This document shows, in pieces, positions 63,904 to 64,000 of a DNA stretch of 64,000 nucleotides. Origin of the DNA: Palleniella intestinalis (GTDB taxonomy: Bacteria; Bacteroidota; Bacteroidia; Bacteroidales; Bacteroidaceae). The position numbers were made by a program, and so were the translations under genes. Every line of letters starts with the position of its first letter. Position 1 is the stretch's first letter. Below the pieces are notes generated by a model. That model searched no databases. It had not been told where the DNA came from and was given only the letters and a program-made list of their open reading frames with translations. The DNA lies in contig NZ_JABKKG010000006.1 of the NCBI RefSeq assembly GCF_013166595.1, forward strand, positions 153,140-217,139. Direction: 5' to 3'.

Positions 63904-63967
63904 CCTCCTTCTGTGTATAAGAGGTTCCGGAGCGTAGCGACAGGGTTCTCTTATACACAGAAGGAGG
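63904..63967. repeat. Perfect 20-bp inverted repeat with 24-nt loop
   Basis: Arm CCTCCTTCTGTGTATAAGAG (63904-63923) and its exact complement (63948-63967). The inner half, TGTGTATAAGAG, equals part of IS50/Tn5-type ends. The arms face so that any element would extend outward from the loop. It may be a remnant of mobile-element ends or a terminator-like hairpin of a gene beyond the window. Confidence 0.8.
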
Positions 63968-64000
63968 AACCTTCCCATTAAAGATTAACCTGCAATGCAA

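Larger units (their letters stand above)
63573..64000. other. Upstream region of the subtilase with a strong hairpin
   Basis: 428 bp to the window edge. Contains a -7 box (63676-63683) and a perfect 20-bp inverted repeat (63904-63967). A 61-codon open frame on the minus strand spans the hairpin and is not called. Confidence 0.6.

Noticed and set aside
63904..63967. Sequencing-adapter artefact from Tn5 mosaic ends
   Set aside because: Only 12 bp match the mosaic end; the flanking GACAG is absent and the repeat extends 8 bp further with other sequence, so it looks native.

Overview
The window reads as chromosome of a Bacteroidales bacterium, most likely Prevotellaceae. Evidence: Bacteroidetes-type promoters (TTTG, then TAnnTTTG about 20 bp downstream) precede many genes and Shine-Dalgarno sites are weak. 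There is a SusC/SusD pair, a secDF fusion, a DUF6377-type regulator, C-terminal sorting domains of the type IX secretion kind, and an acpP-fabF-rnc cluster. No rRNA, phage or complete insertion sequence was seen. One tRNA (Arg, CCT) is present.

Layout. 1-8.4 kb holds housekeeping and small enzymes: comF, prmC-recX, a membrane metallophosphoesterase, a DUF4253 protein, an Asp/Glu racemase-like protein, a PAP2 phosphatase and metG. 8.6-26 kb is the glycan and nutrient uptake region: a DUF6377 regulator divergent from a TonB-dependent receptor plus GH36 alpha-galactosidase, a convergent SusD/SusC pair, a second TonB-dependent receptor under an FMN riboswitch, and a secreted PL1 pectate lyase. 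26.4-38.9 kb is mostly core: tRNA-Arg, rnc-fabF-acpP, a GNAT enzyme, a gluconate-5-dehydrogenase-like SDR, an O-acetylhomoserine sulfhydrylase-like enzyme, secDF, an EEP-family hydrolase, rhomboid protease and HU. 39-45.5 kb holds an RND efflux pump divergent from a LytS/LytTR two-component system. 45.6-49.3 kb is a probable catabolic operon (BKACE enzyme, MFS transporter, DUF1537 acid-sugar kinase). 49.5-55.4 kb has a HEPN/MNT toxin-antitoxin pair, xerD, aroQ, an O-methyltransferase, an HI0933-type flavoprotein, a YeiH-type transporter and a DUF4833 protein. 55.8-63.6 kb is one giant secreted subtilase.

The most unusual signal is non-coding. Six intergenic arrays, at about 0.03, 8.5, 20.6, 31.3, 46.6 and 55.5 kb, each carry four or five palindromic units (core AAAGGTTACCTTT or AAAGTGTTACCTTT) spaced 21-23 bp, usually 22 bp, about two turns of B-DNA. 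A second class of intergenic array has an almost exact 9-bp period (three loci: 883-958, 2356-2418, 52533-52582); each folds on itself and lies just upstream of a plus-strand gene. A 66-bp tandem duplication upstream of the DUF6377 regulator multiplies a promoter -7 element. These repeats, the FMN-riboswitch-controlled outer-membrane receptor and the BKACE/MFS/DUF1537 operon are the main leads.
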